DNA of 64,000 bases from Luzula sylvatica. Its lineage: Eukaryota; Streptophyta; Magnoliopsida; Poales; Juncaceae. Below, piece after piece: positions 40,241 to 51,785 of this stretch (positions are counted from its first letter, which is position 1; each line of letters starts with the position of its first letter). The stretch is from positions 34,667,027 through 34,731,026 of the forward strand of contig OX326959.1 in assembly GCA_946800325.1 (NCBI GenBank), read 5' to 3'. The notes beneath the pieces are model-generated. The model was given only the letters and a program-made list of their open reading frames with translations. It made no database searches and was not told the DNA's origin. The translations under genes and the position numbers were made by a program.

Positions 40241-41447
40241 GTCTAACACCTTCAAAAATATCAAATATCATTTTTTCTAAAAAAGACCAAAATAGTTCTC
40301 TAAAATGAACAAAATACTTCAGTTTTCATGTTTTTCTCAAAATACTCCGTGATTGAAGACTAACACATTCAAATTTCTAATTTTCCAATTTTTTTGCATA
40401 AAATCAAAAACTGAAGTTTAACACCTTCAAAAATAACAATTATCATTTTTTCTAAAAAAGACCAAAATAGTTCTCTAAAATGAGCAAAATACTTCATTTT
40501 TCATGTTTTTCCCAAAAAACCCCGGGATTGAAGACTAACAAATTTCTATTTTTCCTATTTTTTGCATAAAATAAAAAACTGAAGTCTAACACCTTCAAAA
40601 ATATAAATTATCATTTTTTTCTAAAAAACACCAAAATAGTTCTCTAAAATGAGCAAAATACTTCATTTGTCATGTTTTTCTCAAAAAATTCCGTGATTGA
40701 AGACTAACACATACAAATTTCTATTTTTCCAATTTTTTGCATAGAATCAAAAACTGAAGTCTAACACCTTCAAAAATATCAATTATCATTTTTCTAAAAA
40801 AGACCAAAATAGTTCTCCAAAATAAGCAAAATACTTCATTTTTCATGTTTTTCTCAAAAAACCCCGGGATTGAAGACTAACAAATTTCTATTTTTCCTAT
40901 TTTTTGCATAAAATAAAAAACTGAAGTCTAACACCTTCAAAAATATAAAGTATCATTTTTTTCTAAAAAACACCAAAATAGTTCTCTAAAATGAGCAAAA
41001 TACTTCATTTTTCATGTTTTTCTCAAAAAATTCCGTGATTGAAGACTAACACATTCAAATTTCTAATTTTCCAATTTTTTTGCATAAAATAAAAAACTGA
41101 AGTTTAACACCTTCAAAAATATAAATTATCATTTTTTTCTAAAAAACACCAAAATAGTTCTCTAAAATGAGCAAAATACTTCATTTTTCACGATTTTCTC
41201 AAAAAATTCCGTGATTGAAGACTAACACATTCAAATTTCTAATTTTCCAATTTTTTGCAAAAAATCAAAAACTGAAGTCCAACACCTTAAAAAATATCAA
41301 TTTTCATTTTTTCTAAAAAAGACCAAAATAGTTCTCTAAAATGAGCAAAATACTTCATTTTTCATGTTTTTCTCAAAAAACTTCGTGATTGAAGACTAAC
41401 ACATATAAATTTCTATTTTTCCAATTTTGTGCAAAAAATAAAAAAAT
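40240..41447 (+). repeat. Mixed monomers with a CCCGGG dimer
   Basis: Two monomers at about 40440-40610 and 40785-40955 share ACCCCGGGATTG and the 6-bp deleted ACTAACAAATTTC. Their CCCGGG sites are at 40521 and 40863, giving a two-monomer spacing of 342 bp. The same monomer type occurs at 32554. The rest is ordinary satellite including CACATTCAAATTTCTAATTT variants near 40365, 41050 and 41230. No longer-range order was obvious. Confidence 0.6.
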
Positions 41448-42084
41448 GAAGTCTAACACCTTCAAAAATATCAATTATCATTTTTTCTAAAAAAGACCAA
41501 AATAGTTCTCTAAAATGAGCAAAATACTTCATTTTTCATGTTTTTCTCAAAAAATTCCTTGATTGAAGACTAACACATACAAATTTGTTTTTTCCAATTT
41601 TTTGCAAAAAATCAAAAACTGAAGTCTAACACCTTCAAAAATATCAATTATCATTTTTTCTAAAAGAGTCCAAAATAGTTCTCTAAAATGAGCAAAATAG
41701 TTCATTTTTCATGTTTTTCTCAAAAAACTTCCTGATTGAAGACTAACAGATACAAATTTCTATTTTTCCTATTTTTTGCAAAAAAACAAAAAATGAAGTC
41801 TAATACCTTCAAAAATATCAATTATCATTTTTTCTAAAAAAGACCAAAATAGTTCTCTAAAATGAGCAAAATACTTCATTTTTCATATTTTTCTCAAAAA
41901 ACTCCTGGATTGAAGACTAACACATACAAGTTTCTATTTTTTCTATTTTTTGCAAAAAATCAAAAACTGAAGTCTAACACCTTCAAAAATATACATTATC
42001 ATTTTTTCTAAAAAAGACCAAAATAGTTCTCTAAAATGAGCAAAATACTTCATTTTTCATGTTTTTCTCAAAAAACTCCGGGAT

Positions 42085-42141
42085 TGAAGACTAACACATA
42101 CAAATTTCTATTTTTCCTATTTTTTGCATAAAATCAAAAAC
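42085..42141 (+). repeat. Subunit A of the monomer (57 bp)
   Basis: This is the first of three related subunits inside the monomer. It starts TGAAGACTAACACATACAAA, passes through a T-rich core and ends in an A-rich tail. Aligned without gaps to subunit B 57 bp downstream, it matches at 35 of 57 positions by hand count. The match is strongest over the first 20 bases. The A+T-biased composition inflates such scores, but the same order of block, T-tract and A-tract recurs in all three subunits. Confidence 0.7.
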
Positions 42142-42159
42142 TGAAGTCTAACACCTTCA
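42142..42159 (+). repeat. Short inverted repeat in subunit B (TGAAG-N8-CTTCA)
   Basis: TGAAG and CTTCA are reverse complements separated by an 8-base loop, TCTAACAC. The pair occurs in most monomers; those reading CCTTCAG extend the arms to six bases. Derived monomers have lost three or four loop bases while keeping both arms. A role is not shown. It could be a protein site, a weak hairpin or chance. Confidence 0.5.
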
Positions 42160-42198
42160 AAAATATCAATTATCATTATTTCTAAAAAAGACCAAAAT
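42142..42198 (+). repeat. Subunit B of the monomer (57 bp)
   Basis: This is the second subunit, starting TGAAGTCTAACACCTTCAAA and running through a T-tract (here TTATTTCT) to AAAAAAGACC. It matches A in the TGAAGNCTAACAC head. It matches C in the shared TCTAA start, the ATTNTTCAT-like core, and the T-tract, CT, A-tract, CC tail. It also carries a small inverted repeat, TGAAG and CTTCA. Confidence 0.7.
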
Positions 42199-42258
42199 AG
42201 TTCTCTAAAATGAGCAAAGTATTTCATTTTTCATGTTTTTCTCAAAAAACTCCGGGAT
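42199..42258 (+). repeat. Subunit C of the monomer (60 bp)
   Basis: This is the third and most diverged subunit. It is aligned to A and B by TCTAAAATGAGCAAA against TCTAACACCTTCAAA, then by TTTTTCATGTTTTTCTC against ATTATCATTTTTTCT. One extra base in the T-tract and a longer tail (CTCCGGGAT) make it 60 bp, so 57+57+60 gives 174. The tail holds the one regular CpG of the monomer. Confidence 0.6.
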
Positions 42259-44749
42259 TGAAGACTAACACATACAAATTTCTATTTTTCCTATTTTTTG
42301 CATAAAATCAAAAACTGAAGTCTAACACCTTCAAAAATATCAAATATCATTTTTTCTAAAAAAGACCAAAATAGTTCTCTAAAATGAACAAAATACTTCA
42401 GTTTTCATGTTTTTCTCAAAAAACTCCGGGATTGAAGACTAACACATACAAATTTCTATTTTTCCTATTTTTTGCATAAAATCAAAAACTGAAGTTTAAC
42501 ACCTTCAAAAATATCAATTATCATTATTTCTAAAAAAGACCAAAATAGTTCTCTAAAATGATGAAAATATTTCATTTTTCATGTTTTTCTCAAAAAACTC
42601 CGGGATTGAAGACTAACACATACAAATTTCTATTTTTCTTATTTTTTGCATAAAATCAAAAACTGAAGTCTAACACCTTCAAAAATATCAAATATCATTT
42701 TTTCTAAAAAAGACCAAAATAGTTCTCTAAAATGAGCAAAATACTTCATTTTTCATGTTTTTCTCAAAAAATTCCATGATTGAAGACTAACACATACAAA
42801 TTTCTATTTTTCCAATGTTTTGCATAAAATCAAAAACTGAAGTCTAACACCTTCAAAAATAACAATTATCATTTTTCTAAAAAAGACCAAAATAGTTCTC
42901 CAAAATGGGCAAAATACTTCATTTTTCACGATTTCCTCAAAAAATTCCGTGATTGAAGACTAACACATACAAATTTCAATTTTTCCAATTTTCTGCAAAA
43001 AATCAAAAACTGAAGTCCAACACCTTAAAAAATATCAATTATCATTTTTTCTAAAAAAGACAAAAATAGTTCTCTAAAATCAACAAAATACTTCATTTTT
43101 CATGTTTTTCTCAAAAAACTTCGTGATTGAAGACTGACAAATATAAATTTCTATTTTTCCAATTTGTTGCAAAAAATCAAAAAATGAAGTCTAACACCTT
43201 CAAAAATATCAATTATCATTTTTTCTAAAAAAGACCAAAATAGTTCTCTAAAATGAGCAAAATACTTCATTTTTCATGTTTTTCTCAAAAAAACTCCTGG
43301 ATTGAAGACTAACACATACAAATTTCTATTTTTCCTATTTTTTGCATAAAATCAAAAACTGAAGTCTAACACCTTCAAAAATATCAATTATCATTTTTCT
43401 AAAAAAGACCAAAATAGTTCTCTAAAATGTGAAAAATACTTCATTTTTCATGATTTTCTCAAAAAATTCCATGATTGAAGGCTAACACATACAAATTTAA
43501 ATTTTTCCAATTTTTTGCAAAAAATCAAAAACTGAAGTCTAACACCTTCAAAAATATCAATTATCATTTTTCTAAAAAAGACCAAAATAGTTCTCTAAAA
43601 TGAGCAAAATACTTCATTTTTCATGATTTTCTCAAAAAATTCCATGATTGAAGGCTAACACATACAAATTTAAATTTTTCCAATTTTTGGCATAAAATCA
43701 AAAACTGAAGTTTAACACCTTCAAAAATAACAATTATCATTTTTTCCAAAAAAGACCAAAATAGTTCTAAAATGAGCAAAATACTTCATTTTTCATGTTT
43801 TTCTCAAAAAATTCCATGATTGAAGACTAACACATACAAATTTCTATTTTTCCAATTTTTTGCATAAAATCAAAAACTGAAGTCCAACACCTTAAAAAAT
43901 ATCAATTATCATTTTTTCTAAAAAAGACAAAAATAGTTCTCTAAAATGAGCAAAATACTTCATTTTTCATGTTTTTCTCAAAAAACTTCGTGATTGAAGA
44001 CTGACACATATAAATTTCTATTTTTCCAATTTTTTGCAAAAAATCAAAAAATGAAGTCAAACACCTTCAAAAATATCAATTATCATTTTTCCTAAAGAAG
44101 ACCAAAATAGTTCTCTAAAATGAGCAAAATACTTCATTTTTCATTTTTTTCTCAAAAAAACTCCTGGATTGAAGACTAACACATACAAATTTCTATTTTT
44201 CCTATTTTTTGCATAAAATCAAAAACTGAAGTCTAACACCTTCAAAAATATCAATTATCATTTTTCTAAAAAAGACCAAAATAGTTCTCCAAAATGGGCA
44301 AAATACTTCATTTTTCACGATTTTCTCAAAAAATTCCGTGATTGAAGACTAACACATACAAATTTCAATTTTTCCAATTTTCTGCAAAAAATCAAAAACT
44401 GAAGTCCAACACCTTAAAAAATATCAATTATCATTTTTTCTAAAAAAGACAAAAATAGTTCTCTAAAATCAACAAAATACTTCATTTTTCATGTTTTTCT
44501 CAAAAAACTTCGTGATTGAAGACTGACACATATAAATTTCTATTTTTCCAATTTTTTGCAAAAAATCAAAAAATGAAGTCTAACACCTTCAAAAATATCA
44601 ATTATCATTTTTTCTAAAAAAGACCAAAATAGTTCTCTAAAATGAGCAAAATACTTCATTTTTCATGTTTTTCTCAAAAAAACTCCTGGATTGAAGACTT
44701 AGACATACAAATTTCTATTTTTCCTATTTTTTGCATAAAATAAAAAACT

Positions 44750-47700
44750 GAAGTCTAACACCTTCAAAAATATCAATTATCATTTTTTCTAAAAAAGACC
44801 AAAATAGTTCTCTAAAATGAGCAAAATACTTCATTTTTCATGTTTTTCTCAAAAAATTCCTTGATTGAAGACTAACACATACAAATTTGTTTTTTCCAAT
44901 TTTTTGCAAAAAATCAAAAACTGAAGTCTAACACCTTCAAAAATATCAATTATCATTTTTTCTAAAAGAGTCCAAAATAGTTCTCTAAAATGAGCAAAAT
45001 AGTTCATTTTTCATGTTTTTCTCAAAAAACTTCCTGATTGAAGACTAACAGATACAAATTTCTATTTTTCCTATTTTTTGCAAAAAAACAAAAAATGAAG
45101 TCTAATACCTTCAAAAATATCAATTATCATTTTTTCTAAAAAAGACCAAAATAGTTCTCTAAAATGAGCAAAATACTTCATTTTTCATATTTTTCTCAAA
45201 AAACTCCTGGATTGAAGACTAACACATACAAGTTTCTATTTTTTCTATTTTTTGCAAAAAATCAAAAACTGAAGTCTAACACCTTCAAAAATATACATTA
45301 TCATTTTTTCTAAAAAAGACCAAAATAGTTCTCTAAAATGAGCAAAATACTTCATTTTTCATGTTTTTCTCAAAAAACTCCGGGATTGAAGACTAACACA
45401 TACAAATTTCTATTTTTCCTATTTTTTGCATAAAATCAAAAACTGAAGTCTAACACCTTCAAAAATATCAATTATCATTATTTCTAAAAAAGACCAAAAT
45501 AGTTCTCTAAAATGAGCAAAGTATTTCATTTTTCATGTTTTTCTCAAAAAACTCCGGGATTGAAGACTAACACATACAAATTTCTATTTTTCCTATTTTT
45601 TGCATAAAATCAAAAACTGAAGTCTAACACCTTCAAAAATATCAAATATCATTTTTTCTAAAAAAGACCAAAATAGTTCTCTAAAATGAACAAAATACTT
45701 CAGTTTTCATGTTTTTCTCAAAAAACTCCGGGATTGAAGACTAACACATACAAATTTCTATTTTTCCTATTTTTTGCATAAAATCAAAAACTGAAGTTTA
45801 ACACCTTCAAAAATATCAATTATCATTATTTCTAAAAAAGACCAAAATAGTTCTCTAAAATGATGAAAATATTTCATTTTTCATGTTTTTCTCAAAAAAC
45901 TCCGGGATTGAAGACTAACACATACAAATTTCTATTTTTCTTATTTTTTGCATAAAATCAAAAACTGAAGTCTAACACCTTCAAAAATATCAAATATCAT
46001 TTTTTCTAAAAAAGACCAAAATAGTTCTCTAAAATGAGCAAAATACTTCATTTTTCATGTTTTTCTCAAAAAATTCCATGATTGAAGACTAACACATACA
46101 AATTTCTATTTTTCCAATGTTTTGCATAAAATCAAAAACTGAAGTCTAACACCTTCAAAAATAACAATTATCATTTTTCTAAAAAAGACCAAAATAGTTC
46201 TCCAAAATGGGCAAAATACTTCATTTTTCACGATTTCCTCAAAAAATTCCGTGATTGAAGACTAACACATACAAATTTCAATTTTTCCAATTTTCTGCAA
46301 AAAATCAAAAACTGAAGTCCAACACCTTAAAAAATATCAATTATCATTTTTTCTAAAAAAGACAAAAATAGTTCTCTAAAATCAACAAAATACTTCATTT
46401 TTCATGTTTTTCTCAAAAAACTTCGTGATTGAAGACTGACAAATATAAATTTCTATTTTTCCAATTTGTTGCAAAAAATCAAAAAATGAAGTCTAACACC
46501 TTCAAAAATATCAATTATCATTTTTTCTAAAAAAGACCAAAATAGTTCTCTAAAATGAGCAAAATACTTCATTTTTCATGTTTTTCTCAAAAAAACTCCT
46601 GGATTGAAGACTAACACATACAAATTTCTATTTTTCCTATTTTTTGCATAAAATCAAAAACTGAAGTCTAACACCTTCAAAAATATCAATTATCATTTTT
46701 CTAAAAAAGACCAAAATAGTTCTCTAAAATGTGCAAAATACTTCATTTTTCATGATTTTCTCAAAAAATTCCATGATTGAAGGCTAACACATACAAATTT
46801 AAATTTTTCCAATTTTTTGCAAAAAATCAAAAACTGAAGTCTAACACCTTCAAAAATATCAATTATCATTTTTCTAAAAAAGACCAAAATAGTTCTCTAA
46901 AATGAGCAAAATACTTCATTTTTCATGATTTTCTCAAAAAATTCCATGATTGAAGGCTAACACATACAAATTTAAATTTTTCCAATTTTTGGCATAAAAT
47001 CAAAAACTGAAGTTTAACACCTTCAAAAATAACAATTATCATTTTTTCCAAAAAAGACCAAAATAGTTCTAAAATGAGCAAAATACTTCATTTTTCATGT
47101 TTTTCTCAAAAAATTCCATGATTGAAGACTAACACATACAAATTTCTATTTTTCCAATTTTTTGCATAAAATCAAAAACTGAAGTCCAACACCTTAAAAA
47201 ATATCAATTATCATTTTTTCTAAAAAAGACAAAAATAGTTCTCTAAAATGAGCAAAATACTTCATTTTTCATGTTTTTCTCAAAAAACTTCGTGATTGAA
47301 GACTGACACATATAAATTTCTATTTTTCCAATTTTTTGCAAAAAATCAAAAAATGAAGTCAAACACCTTCAAAAATATCAATTATCATTTTTCCTAAAGA
47401 AGACCAAAATAGTTCTCTAAAATGAGCAAAATACTTCATTTTTCATTTTTTTCTCAAAAAAACTCCTGGATTGAAGACTAACACATACAAATTTCTATTT
47501 TTCCTATTTTTTGCATAAAATCAAAAACTGAAGTCTAACACCTTCAAAAATATCAATTATCATTTTTCTAAAAAAGACCAAAATAGTTCTCCAAAATGGG
47601 CAAAATACTTCATTTTTCACGATTTTCTCAAAAAATTCCGTGATTGAAGACTAACACATACAAATTTCAATTTTTCCAATTTTCTGCAAAAAATCAAAAA

Positions 47701-48051
47701 CTGAAGTCCAACACCTTAAAAAATATCAATTATCATTTTTTCTAAAAAAGACAAAAATAGTTCTCTAAAATCAACAAAATACTTCATTTTTCATGTTTTT
47801 CTCAAAAAACTTCGTGATTGAAGACTGACACATATAAATTTCTATTTTTCCAATTTTTTGCAAAAAATCAAAAAATGAAGTCTAACACCTTCAAAAATAT
47901 CAATTATCATTTTTTCTAAAAAAGACCAAAATAGTTCTCTAAAATGAGCAAAATACTTCATTTTTCATGTTTTTCTCAAAAAAACTCCTGGATTGAAGAC
48001 TTAGACATACAAATTTCTATTTTTCCTATTTTTTGCATAAAATAAAAAACT
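44750..48051 (+). repeat. 19-monomer HOR, copy 2 (3302 bp)
   Basis: It matches copy 1 almost base for base at offset 3302, including the left 430 bp with TTCCTTGATTG and CTTCCTGATTG with CTAACAGATAC. The unit ends with a GAAGACTTAGACATAC monomer. The repeat of fine details, such as TTCCTAAAGAAGACC and a 5-bp-short GTTCTAAAATGAG monomer, argues for very recent amplification. Confidence 0.93.
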
Positions 48052-51000
48052 GAAGTCTAACACCTTCAAAAATATCAATTATCATTTTTCTAAAAAAGAC
48101 CAAAATAGTTCTCTAAAATGAGCAAAATACTTCATTTTCATGATTTTCTCAAAAAATTCCGTGATTGAAGGCTAACACATACAAATTTCAATTTTTCCAA
48201 TTTTTTGCAAAAAATCAAAAACTGAAGTCTAACACCCTAAAAAATATCAATTATCATATTTTCTAAAAAAGACCAAAATAGTTCTCTAAAATGAACAAAA
48301 TACTTCATTTTTCATGTTTTTCTCAAAATACTCCGTGATTGAAGACTAACACATTCAAATTTCTAATTTCCCTATTTTTTGCATAAAATCAAAAACTGAA
48401 GTCTAACACCTTCAAAAATATCAATTATCATTTTTTCTAAAAGAATCCAAAATAGTTCTCTAAAATGAGCAAAATACTTCATTTTTCATATTTTTCTCAA
48501 AAAACTCCTGGATTGAAGACTAACACATACAAGTTTCTATTTTTTCTATTTTTTGCAAAAAATCAAAAACTGAAGTCTAACACCTTCAAAAATATACATT
48601 ATCATTTTTTCTAAAAAAGACCAAAATAGTTCTCTAAAATGAGCAAAATACTTCATTTTTCATGTTTTTCTCAAAAAACTCCGGGATTGAAGACTAACAC
48701 ATACAAATTTCTATTTTTCCTATTTTTTGCATAAAATCAAAAACTGAAGTCTAACACCTTCAAAAATATCAATTATCATTATTTCTAAAAAAGACCAAAA
48801 TAGTTCTCTAAAATGAGCAAAGTATTTCATTTTTCATGTTTTTCTCAAAAAACTCCGGGATTGAAGACTAACACATACAAATTTCTATTTTTCCTATTTT
48901 TTGCATAAAATCAAAAACTGAAGTCTAACACCTTCAAAAATATCAAATATCATTTTTTCTAAAAAAGACCAAAATAGTTCTCTAAAATGAACAAAATACT
49001 TCAGTTTTCATGTTTTTCTCAAAAAACTCCGGGATTGAAGACTAACACATACAAATTTCTATTTTTCCTATTTTTTGCATAAAATCAAAAACTGAAGTTT
49101 AACACCTTCAAAAATATCAATTATCATTATTTCTAAAAAAGACCAAAATAGTTCTCTAAAATGATGAAAATATTTCATTTTTCATGTTTTTCTCAAAAAA
49201 CTCCGGGATTGAAGACTAACACATACAAATTTCTATTTTTCTTATTTTTTGCATAAAATCAAAAACTGAAGTCTAACACCTTCAAAAATATCAAATATCA
49301 TTTTTTCTAAAAAAGACCAAAATAGTTCTCTAAAATGAGCAAAATACTTCATTTTTCATGTTTTTCTCAAAAAATTCCATGATTGAAGACTAACACATAC
49401 AAATTTCTATTTTTCCAATGTTTTGCATAAAATCAAAAACTGAAGTCTAACACCTTCAAAAATATCAATTATCATTTTTCTAAAAAAGACCAAAATAGTT
49501 CTCCAAAATGGGCAAAATACTTCATTTTTCACGATTTCCTCAAAAAATTCCGTGATTGAAGACTAACACATACAAATTTCAATTTTTCCAATTTTCTGCA
49601 AAAAATCAAAAACTGAAGTCCAACACCTTAAAAAATATCAATTATCATTTTTTCTAAAAAAGACAAAAATAGTTCTCTAAAATCAACAAAATACTTCATT
49701 TTTCATGTTTTTCTCAAAAAACTTCGTGATTGAAGACTGACAAATATAAATTTCTATTTTTCCAATTTGTTGCAAAAAATCAAAAAATGAAGTCTAACAC
49801 CTTCAAAAATATCAATTATCATTTTTTCTAAAAAAGACCAAAATAGTTCTCTAAAATGAGCAAAATACTTCATTTTTCATGTTTTTCTCAAAAAAACTCC
49901 TGGATTGAAGACTAACACATACAAATTTCTATTTTTCCTATTTTTTGCATAAAATCAAAAACTGAAGTCTAACACCTTCAAAAATATCAATTATCATTTT
50001 TCTAAAAAAGACCAAAATAGTTCTCTAAAATGTGCAAAATACTTCATTTTTCATGATTTTCTCAAAAAATTCCATGATTGAAGGCTAACACATACAAATT
50101 TAAATTTTTCCAATTTTTTGCAAAAAATCAAAAACTGAAGTCTAACACCTTCAAAAATATCAATTATCATTTTTCTAAAAAAGACCAAAATAGTTCTCTA
50201 AAATGAGCAAAATACTTCATTTTTCATGATTTTCTCAAAAAATTCCATGATTGAAGGCTAACACATACAAATTTAAATTTTTCCAATTTTTGGCATAAAA
50301 TCAAAAACTGAAGTTTAACACCTTCAAAAATAACAATTATCATTTTTTCCAAAAAAGACCAAAATAGTTCTAAAATGAGCAAAATACTTCATTTTTCATG
50401 TTTTTCTCAAAAAATTCCATGATTGAAGACTAACACATACAAATTTCTATTTTTCCAATTTTTTGCATAAAATCAAAAACTGAAGTCCAACACCTTAAAA
50501 AATATCAATTATCATTTTTTCTAAAAAAGACAAAAATAGTTCTCTAAAATGAGCAAAATACTTCATTTTTCATGTTTTTCTCAAAAAACTTCGTGATTGA
50601 AGACTGACACATATAAATTTCTATTTTTCCAATTTGTTGCAAAAAATCAAAAAATGAAGTCTAACACCTTCAAAAATATCAATTATCATTTTTTCTAAAA
50701 AAGACCAAAATAGTTCTCTAAAATGAGCAAAATACTTCATTTTTCATGTTTTTCTCAAAAAAACTCCTGGATTGAAGACTAACACATACAAATTTCTATT
50801 TTTCCTATTTTTTGCATAAAATCAAAAACTGAAGTCTAACACCTTCAAAAATATCAATTATCATTTTTCTAAAAAAGACCAAAATAGTTCTCCAAAATGG
50901 GCAAAATACTTCATTTTTCACGATTTTCTCAAAAAATTCCGTGATTGAAGACTAACACATACAAATTTCAATTTTTCCAATTTTCTGCAAAAAATCAAAA

Positions 51001-51352
51001 ACTGAAGTCCAACACCTTAAAAAATATCAATTATCATTTTTTCTAAAAAAGACAAAAATAGTTCTCTAAAATCAACAAAATACTTCATTTTTCATGTTTT
51101 TCTCAAAAAACTTCGTGATTGAAGACTGACACATATAAATTTCTATTTTTCCAATTTTTTGCAAAAAATCAAAAAATGAAGTCTAACACCTTCAAAAATA
51201 TCAATTATCATTTTTTCTAAAAAAGACCAAAATAGTTCTCTAAAATGAGCAAAATACTTCATTTTTCATGTTTTTCTCAAAAAAACTCCTGGATTGAAGA
51301 CTTAGACATACAAATTTCTATTTTTCCTATTTTTTGCATAAAATAAAAAACT
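48052..51352 (+). repeat. 19-monomer HOR, copy 3 (3301 bp) with swapped left end
   Basis: From about 48480 to 51352 it matches copies 1 and 2 at offset 3301-3302. Its first ~430 bp do not: they hold TTCATTTTCATGATTTTC with GAAGGCTAACAC, CACCCTAAAAAATATC, CAAAATACTCCGTG with CATTCAAATTTC, and CTAAAAGAATCC. The patch has the same length as the one it replaces and matches the sequence just after this copy (51353-51785), and more distantly 55070 and 57670. Confidence 0.9.
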
Positions 51353-51785
51353 GAAGTCTAACACCTTCAAAAATATCAATTATCATTTTTCTAAAAAAGA
51401 CCAAAATAGTTCTCTAAAATGAGCAAAATACTTCATTTTCATGATTTTCTCAAAAAATTCCGTGATTGAAGGCTAACACATACAAATTTCAATTTTTCCA
51501 ATTTTTTGCAAAAAATCAAAAACTGAAGTCTAACACCCTAAAAAATATCAATTATCATATTTTCTAAAAAAGACCAAAATAGTTCTCTAAAATGAACAAA
51601 ATACTTCATTTTTCATGTTTTTCTCAAAATACTCCGTGATTGAAGACTAACACATTCAAATTTCTAATTTCCCTATTTTTTGCATAAAATCAAAAACTGA
51701 AGTCTAACACCTTCAAAAATATCAATTATCATTTTTTCTAAAAGAATCCAAAATAGTTCTCTAAAATGAGCAAAATACTTCATTT
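51353..51785 (+). repeat. Partial fourth 19-mer unit
   Basis: About 430 bp repeats the left end of copy 3 at offset 3301, then breaks off: TTTCATATTTTTCTC of the HOR (48487) is replaced by TTTCATGTTTTTCTC with AACGTCGTGATTG (51788). This fixes the right edge of the 19-mer array. Confidence 0.85.

Larger units (their letters stand above)
42082..42255 (+). repeat. Representative 174-bp monomer
   Basis: This copy is a typical monomer in the phase starting at GATTGAAGAC. The next monomer begins exactly 174 bp later at 42256. In order it holds TGAAGACTAACACATACAAA, a T-rich stretch ending in TTTTTTGCATAAAAT, TGAAGTCTAACACCTTC, TCAATTATCATT, a run ending in CTAAAAAAGACC, TCTCTAAAATGAGCAAA, then TTTCATGTTTTTCTC and CTCCGG. 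It belongs to the family with CCGGG before ATTGAAG and TTCCTATTTTTTGCATAAAAT in the middle. The other common family has CATGATTTTCTC, CCGTG, CAATTTTTCCAA and GCAAAAAATC. Confidence 0.95.
41448..44749 (+). repeat. 19-monomer HOR, copy 1 (3302 bp)
   Basis: This is the first of three near-identical units measured from GAAGTCTAAC at 41448, 44750, 48052 and 51353. Private marks include TTCCTTGATTG with CAAATTTGTTTTTTCC, TTTCATATTTTTCTC (41884, 45186, 48487), GCAAAGTATTTC, AAAATGATGAAAATATTTC, ATTTCCTCAAA, AAAATCAACAAAATAC, GAAGGCTAACAC and GAAGACTTAGACATAC. One private difference seen here is AAAATGTGAAAAATAC, where copies 2 and 3 have AAAATGTGCAAAATAC. Confidence 0.93.

Noticed and set aside
40521..40526. 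CCCGGG sites (also 32554 and 40863) as a regulatory GC box
   Set aside because: They are single-base variants of the ordinary CTCCGGG tail of the monomer and have no promoter context.
42072..42090. Possible CENP-B box around CTCCGGGATTGAAG or CTTCGTGATTGAAG
   Set aside because: The known core needs TTCG and CGGG at fixed spacing in one site. Here TTCG and CGGG occur in different monomer variants and never together.
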